The notes under the pieces are model-generated. The model was not told where the DNA came from, searched no databases, and saw only the letters and a program-made list of their open reading frames with translations. Position numbers and translations under genes: made by a program. 7,456 nucleotides of DNA from Sinorhizobium sp. (GTDB lineage Bacteria; Pseudomonadota; Alphaproteobacteria; Rhizobiales; Rhizobiaceae): contig JAPSJG010000183.1 of the NCBI GenBank assembly GCA_031178305.1, positions 1 through 7,456 on the forward strand. The letters are read 5' to 3'. Below, one piece after another: positions 5,469-7,456 of this stretch (positions are counted from its first letter, which is position 1; each line of letters begins with the position of its first letter).

Positions 5469-5629
5469 CGAGCATACTCCTTCAACTGGCGCTCGATCTC
5501 GCGCAGTTTCCACACCGCGTTCTCCTTATCGAGACGAAGCTGCCTGATCCGCTCCTGCCTGCGCTTGATGAGGGCTCTGAGTGACCGCGCTTTGGTGCGG
5601 AGTTCAGTTTCGTTGGAATTCGCGATCAT
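5465..5629 (-). CDS. Small coiled-coil protein
   Basis: A 54-aa protein that is almost one charged helix. After MIANSNETEL it reads RTKARSLRALIKRRQERIRQ and continues with alternating Arg/Lys/Glu and Leu/Ile to LREIERQLKEYAR. Leu and Ile recur in a heptad-like rhythm, so a coiled coil or dimerising helix is likely. The ATG at 5629 overlaps the upstream stop as ATGA, with GGGAGG 7 bases before it. Its stop overlaps the next start as ATGA. Function is unknown. Short helical proteins of this kind in phage operons can act as adaptors or inhibitors, but nothing specific can be claimed here. Confidence 0.75.
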   Translation of the reverse strand: MIANSNETELRTKARSLRALIKRRQERIRQLRLDKENAVWKLREIERQLKEYAR

Positions 5630-6144
5630 CGTCCCGCCTCCCTCGTTTCGGGTGCTGGGTTCTCGTCGCCATAGCGGTAGGTATGCATCTCGCCCTCTGG
5701 CAGCGGTTCGCCGCTGTCGAGATCCACAACGGGCGAGCCTTCCAAGCAAGCCGCGTGACAGGTCATAAGCTCGATGTCTGTCGCGCAGATATCATCGGTC
5801 TTGAAAGGCTCGGCGCAGATCGGGCACCGATCGATCCGCCCATCCGTCTGGAGATTGGCGAACCATTCCCTGGCCTCCTCGAAGTTCTCTTCGGCGCGCT
5901 TCATCCAGAGATCGCGGCGGGGCTCACGTTTTTCCAGGCCTACGCACGCCATCATGGCCACGCGCGCTGCACTTACGGCAAGCTCGCCGACGGTGATCTG
6001 GAAAGACAGGTTCATGGGAACGCCGGCATCGACCAGCTCTTCGGCCATCTGCATGGCGAGAGCCATCCGGTACTTGCCGGTGATTTCATTGGCTCGCGCG
6101 CGCAGCTCGGGCGGGAGGTCGAACGTTTCTGACGGCACCGTCAT
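5626..6144 (-). CDS. Cys-rich putative zinc-binding phage protein
   Basis: A 172-aa protein with a helical N-terminal half (10-100), including an amphipathic stretch EITGKYRMALAMQMAEELVD and a charged helix WMKRAEENFEEAREWFANL. A compact Cys/His cluster follows: CPIC (Cys107, Cys110), Cys120 in DDICATDIE, and CHAAC (Cys129, His130, Cys133). The spacing suggests a zinc-ribbon or treble-clef-like knuckle. After it comes GSPVVDLDSGEPLPEG, a pattern I associate with a recurrent rhizobial phage protein of unknown role. The ATG at 6144 has GGAGG 7 bases upstream and overlaps the previous stop as ATGA. Its own stop overlaps the coiled-coil gene. A nucleic acid or protein-binding role is inferred only. 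Confidence 0.82.
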   Translation of the reverse strand: MTVPSETFDLPPELRARANEITGKYRMALAMQMAEELVDAGVPMNLSFQITVGELAVSAARVAMMACVGLEKREPRRDLWMKRAEENFEEAREWFANLQTDGRIDRCPICAEPFKTDDICATDIELMTCHAACLEGSPVVDLDSGEPLPEGEMHTYRYGDENPAPETREAGR

Positions 6145-6479
6145 GCCCGCGCCTCCAGTGCCCTGACATGCATGGTGACGCGCGGAACCGAGATCGGGCG
6201 GATGTCGTACCCGCCGGTCTCGCGGGAAGCCCGGGTGAAGACGACTGTGCGGCGATTATCCTCGAGGATGCCGCGATGCTCGGCGGCGCTCCAGCCCCAG
6301 CGGCGCTCTGCGATGTAGTCTTGCATCACATACTCGGCAACGCCGAAGGCCAGCGCCAGGCGGGGGATCGTCATGCCAGAAAGGTAGCCTGCGCGCACGG
6401 CCGGCTCTTTCAGCAGCGCTGTCGAGGTGGACAGGCCTGACGGCGGAACGGGATTGCGGACGTGGAGTTTGACCGTCAT
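6141..6479 (-). CDS. Hypothetical protein with HTH-like segment
   Basis: A 112-aa protein. After a Pro/Ser-rich start (MTVKLHVRNPVPPSGLSTST), residues 27-60 read as a possible helix-turn-helix (RAGYLSGMTIPRLALAFGVA, then a helix AEYVMQDYIAERRW). Here MTIPRLALAFGV resembles the first two helices of a sigma- or MarR-type reader. A strand-rich tail follows (RRTVVFTRASRE, PRVTMHVRALEARA). The ATG at 6479 has AAGGA 8 bases upstream and follows the 81-aa gene after 16 bp, one of the few real gaps in the operon. Its stop overlaps the next start as ATGA. A DNA-binding role is possible; the family is not recognised. Confidence 0.72.
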   Translation of the reverse strand: MTVKLHVRNPVPPSGLSTSTALLKEPAVRAGYLSGMTIPRLALAFGVAEYVMQDYIAERRWGWSAAEHRGILEDNRRTVVFTRASRETGGYDIRPISVPRVTMHVRALEARA

Positions 6480-6495
6480 TTTCGATTTCCTTGGA

Positions 6496-6741
6496 TCAGT
6501 GGATGGTCGGAAAGAGGAAGAGATCGAACCAGAGATCCTGCAGCCGCTCGCGGTCGAGGCCGTGCGTCGTGGCGATTTCGAGGAAGGTGCGATCGGGCGT
6601 GGCGTAGCAGTCGAGCAGCGCGGAACGCTCGGCGACAGTGAGATCATGGCCGCGAAGGGCGGCAACCGGCACTGCGCTGGCGCGCTCGCGGCGCGTGGCG
6701 GCATCGTGGCCAATGGGGAGGGTGACAGGCTGAGCCATCAT
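6496..6741 (-). CDS. Hypothetical protein
   Basis: An 81-aa protein. Residues 32-70 (HDLTVAERSALLDCYAT, then RTFLEIATTHGLDRERLQDL) look like two to three helices with an HTH-like turn (IATTHGLDRERL). They are followed by a strongly hydrophobic end, WFDLFLFPTIH. The start is one of two tandem ATG codons. The first, at 6741, overlaps the upstream stop as ATGA. The second, at 6738, has better spacing from AAAGG. No family is recognised. It is followed by one of only two non-overlapping spacers between genes in this operon, 16 bp carrying the next gene's ribosome binding site. Confidence 0.68.
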   Translation of the reverse strand: MMAQPVTLPIGHDAATRRERASAVPVAALRGHDLTVAERSALLDCYATPDRTFLEIATTHGLDRERLQDLWFDLFLFPTIH

Positions 6742-6911
6742 ACCTTTGCATCCGCCGCGAACTGCCATTCCTTGCGGAAGGCCGTGGTGCCGGCCAGCGC
6801 GGCGGACATCAGGAACGCGATCGAGAGCGCGAGGATGGCGCAGGCGAGAAAGAAGCGATTGGGGCTGGCTTCGAGCCGCGCCTTGTTATGTCCAATGAAA
6901 TGCTCAGTCAT
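6738..6911 (-). CDS. Small single-pass membrane protein
   Basis: A 57-aa protein with a short polar N-terminus (MTEHFIGHNKARLEASPN), one clear membrane helix at about 19-41 (RFFLACAILALSIAFLMSAA and LAG), and a short tail (FRKEWQFAADAKV). Positive charges lie on both sides, so orientation is unclear, and an uncleaved signal anchor is likely. The ATG at 6911 has GGAG about 9 bases upstream and overlaps the preceding tiny frame as ATGA. A longer reading from GTG 7001 is rejected because it adds a low-complexity Pro/Arg/Ser stretch. The N-terminal FIGHNKARLE echoes MIGHNGGPRLE in the HNH protein. Function is unknown; an inner-membrane phage accessory protein is inferred. Confidence 0.7.
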   Translation of the reverse strand: MTEHFIGHNKARLEASPNRFFLACAILALSIAFLMSAALAGTTAFRKEWQFAADAKV

Positions 6912-7024
6912 GGCCAGAGGCTCCAGAGCAGGATCAGGTGAAGGGGAAGAGTGAAGGCGAGGCGGGCGAGCGCGCCTCGCATGGCCACAGGGGCAGCTCA
7001 CGGCGGCGCCCCACGGCTCGTCAC
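6908..7024 (-). pseudogene. Interrupted micro-gene (hydrophobic C-terminus)
   Basis: A GTG at 7022-7024 overlaps the stop of the 77-aa gene as GTGA, as expected for a coupled gene. It reads VTSRGAPP and meets TGA at 6998-7000. The same frame then continues AAPVA and, from ATG 6982, MRGALARLAFTLPLHLILLW and SLWP, a hydrophobic 24-residue frame whose TGA overlaps the next start as ATGA. Both ends thus fit a real operon member of about 38 codons. In the diverged repeat at 7289-7340 the codon aligned to this stop is TGG (Trp), so a nonsense change is likely. The 24-residue part might still be made by reinitiation at ATG 6982 or GTG 6988. No ribosome binding site is evident there. Confidence 0.45.
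6965..7012. repeat. Diverged direct repeat, copy A
   Basis: Aligned by eye to 7289-7340. About 42 of 48 aligned bases agree, with small gaps, including an exact 12-base core CCACAGGGGCAG (6985-6996). It lies within the interrupted micro-gene. Both copies, read on the minus strand, encode GAP...RGALA in the corresponding frame. Confidence 0.6.
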
Positions 7025-7254
7025 TTAACCGGTGCGGGAATGTCCGCGCCGGCGCCGTTGCTATTGTCGATGGTGATCGGAGCGATAATTGGATCTACGT
7101 CGAGCCGCTGCTCATCGAACCACTTTGGCTCTTTGTCGGGGCTTCGAGGCGACAGAAGGTACTGGTCGCAACCGGTTAAGTATTCCGCATGGCCAGTCAC
7201 CACGCCTGCAAAGTTCGTGATGCAGTCCTTCGCGAAGGATCCAAGCTTTATCAT
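7021..7254 (-). CDS. Small conserved phage protein (KLGxxxxDxITxFxG family)
   Basis: A 77-aa protein: MIKLGSFAKDCITNFAGVVT, then GHAEYLTGCDQYLLSPR, KEPKWFDEQRLDV and a low-complexity tail (NSNGAGADIPAPVK). I recognise the pattern KLG-x4-D-x-IT-x-F-x-G-x-VT, then A-x-YLTGC-x-x-x-L-x-x-P and WFDE-x-x-L, as a widespread small phage protein. It is probably a beta-rich SH3/KOW-like barrel with no established function. The ATG at 7254 is chosen because homologues start at this point and GGAG lies 9 bases upstream. An upstream ATG at 7350 in the same frame would add a low-complexity Arg/Pro segment. Its TGA overlaps a GTG as GTGA. It is flanked on both sides by the two copies of the direct repeat. 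Confidence 0.82.
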   Translation of the reverse strand: MIKLGSFAKDCITNFAGVVTGHAEYLTGCDQYLLSPRSPDKEPKWFDEQRLDVDPIIAPITIDNSNGAGADIPAPVK

Positions 7255-7354
7255 TTCGGAAATCTCCAGAGAGTTCTTCGGGGGGGCCGGCAAGCGCGCC
7301 GCGCGTGAACCACAGGGGCAGGGCCCACTGCGGCGCGCCCTCTTCGCCATGGCG
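7255..7354 (-). other. Spacer with a decayed micro-gene copy and a G7 tract
   Basis: This is the longest spacer in the operon. It contains the ribosome binding site of the 77-aa gene (GGAG, 7264-7267) and copy B of the direct repeat. In frame with the gene upstream, directly after its TAG, the minus strand reads HGEEGAPQWALPLWFTRGAL, but no start codon is present. A run of seven G (7280-7286) follows. One extra base in that run would bring the frame to a TGA overlapping the ATG at 7254. This suggests a damaged copy of the micro-gene, not a live gene. Confidence 0.4.
7289..7340. repeat. Diverged direct repeat, copy B
   Basis: Partner of 6965-7012, in the same orientation, with the core CCACAGGGGCAG at 7310-7321. 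The pair encloses the 77-aa gene, which fits an old tandem duplication or gene insertion between copies of a micro-gene. Confidence 0.6.
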
Positions 7355-7456
7355 CTATGCCGCCTGGGCCATGACGGTGGCGAGCTCGGTGGCCCTCGGG
7401 CCGAAGATGGAAATCTGGCGCTCGGTGAAGCCTTTCAGGAACAAATCTTCCTTAGT
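7355..7456 (-). CDS. C-terminal end of an unknown protein (partial)
   Basis: The last 33 residues of a gene that enters from the right edge: TKEDLFLKGFTERQISIFGP, then RATELATVMAQAA and TAG at 7355-7357. It is on the same strand and in the same transcription unit as the genes to the left. The segment is probably helical. It is too short to assign a family. The composition (no rare-residue runs, balanced hydrophobic and charged residues) fits a real coding end. The operon promoter must lie further right. Confidence 0.55.
   Translation of the reverse strand, partial: TKEDLFLKGFTERQISIFGPRATELATVMAQAA

Larger units (their letters stand above)
100..7456. mobile_element. Left end of a prophage / integrative element (extends past window)
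   Basis: The boundary is inferred from the tRNA-Leu 3' end at the left. The content is a tyrosine integrase, an excisionase-like HTH protein, an HNH protein, a DUF5131 (phage Gp37/Gp68) protein, a DUF4326 protein and many tiny overlapping genes, all typical of temperate phages of alphaproteobacteria. No capsid, portal, terminase, tail, lysis or conjugation gene is visible, so whether this is an intact prophage, a satellite or a decayed element cannot be decided from this window. The right end is outside it. Confidence 0.8.

Noticed and set aside
5016..5768. 250-codon open frame on the plus strand
   Set aside because: It lies antisense to four overlapping, well-supported minus-strand genes; Ser/Arg-rich composition is typical of a shadow frame in GC-rich DNA.
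7255..7350. PCPCGS in the extended frame from ATG 7350, recalling a SEC-C zinc motif
   Set aside because: The match is short, the Lys/Cys part of SEC-C is missing, and the bases belong to the direct repeat; homologues of the 77-aa protein begin at 7254.
1..7456. CRISPR array, rRNA, transposase or second att copy
   Set aside because: No regularly spaced repeats, rRNA motifs, DDE transposase or second copy of the tRNA 3' end were seen on either strand.

Overview
The window is the left end of a prophage or phage-like integrative element in a GC-rich alphaproteobacterium. The host call is an inference from base composition, from the gene families present and from the phage-associated IGHN peptide motif. 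A Rhizobiales-type host is plausible, but nothing here fixes the genus. A complete tRNA-Leu(CAA) gene stands at 42-126. The element appears to start in its 3' end and runs rightward past the end of the window. The second att site is not in view.

Region 1 (127-465) is an AT-richer non-coding stretch just inside the att side. It holds helically phased T-tracts, a large imperfect palindrome, two smaller palindromes and a short direct repeat. Region 2 (466-1072, plus strand) is a two-gene unit: a 66-aa protein of unknown family, overlapping a 147-aa PemK/MazF-like protein that starts at TTG. It looks like a possible toxin-antitoxin pair, placed between the att site and the integrase. It is convergent with the integrase gene, with 3 bp between the stop codons.

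Region 3 (1076-7456, minus strand) is one very compact operon transcribed toward the tRNA. Reading in the direction of transcription, it has: the C-terminus of an unknown protein; a 77-aa phage protein; a broken micro-gene; a 57-aa one-TM protein; four small proteins of unknown function, with a 172-aa Cys-rich protein among them; a 56-aa protein; a DUF5131 (phage Gp37/Gp68) protein with a three-Cys motif; an uncatalogued 55-aa protein; a DUF4326 protein; a 179-aa two-part phage protein; an HNH protein; an excisionase-like HTH protein; and a tyrosine integrase. Ten of the junctions between intact genes or usable small ORFs are 4-bp ATGA/GTGA overlaps, and three more are overlaps of 8, 8 and 17 bp. 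Most genes were therefore assigned start codons from the stop-start overlap plus a visible Shine-Dalgarno sequence.

No structural, packaging or lysis genes are visible. The recombination genes (excisionase-like plus integrase) sit at the far downstream end of a long accessory or early operon whose promoter lies beyond position 7456. The points most worth following are the att-proximal toxin-like pair, the DUF5131/55-aa/DUF4326 coupled trio, and a diverged direct repeat (6965-7012 and 7289-7340) that carries two damaged copies of a micro-gene.
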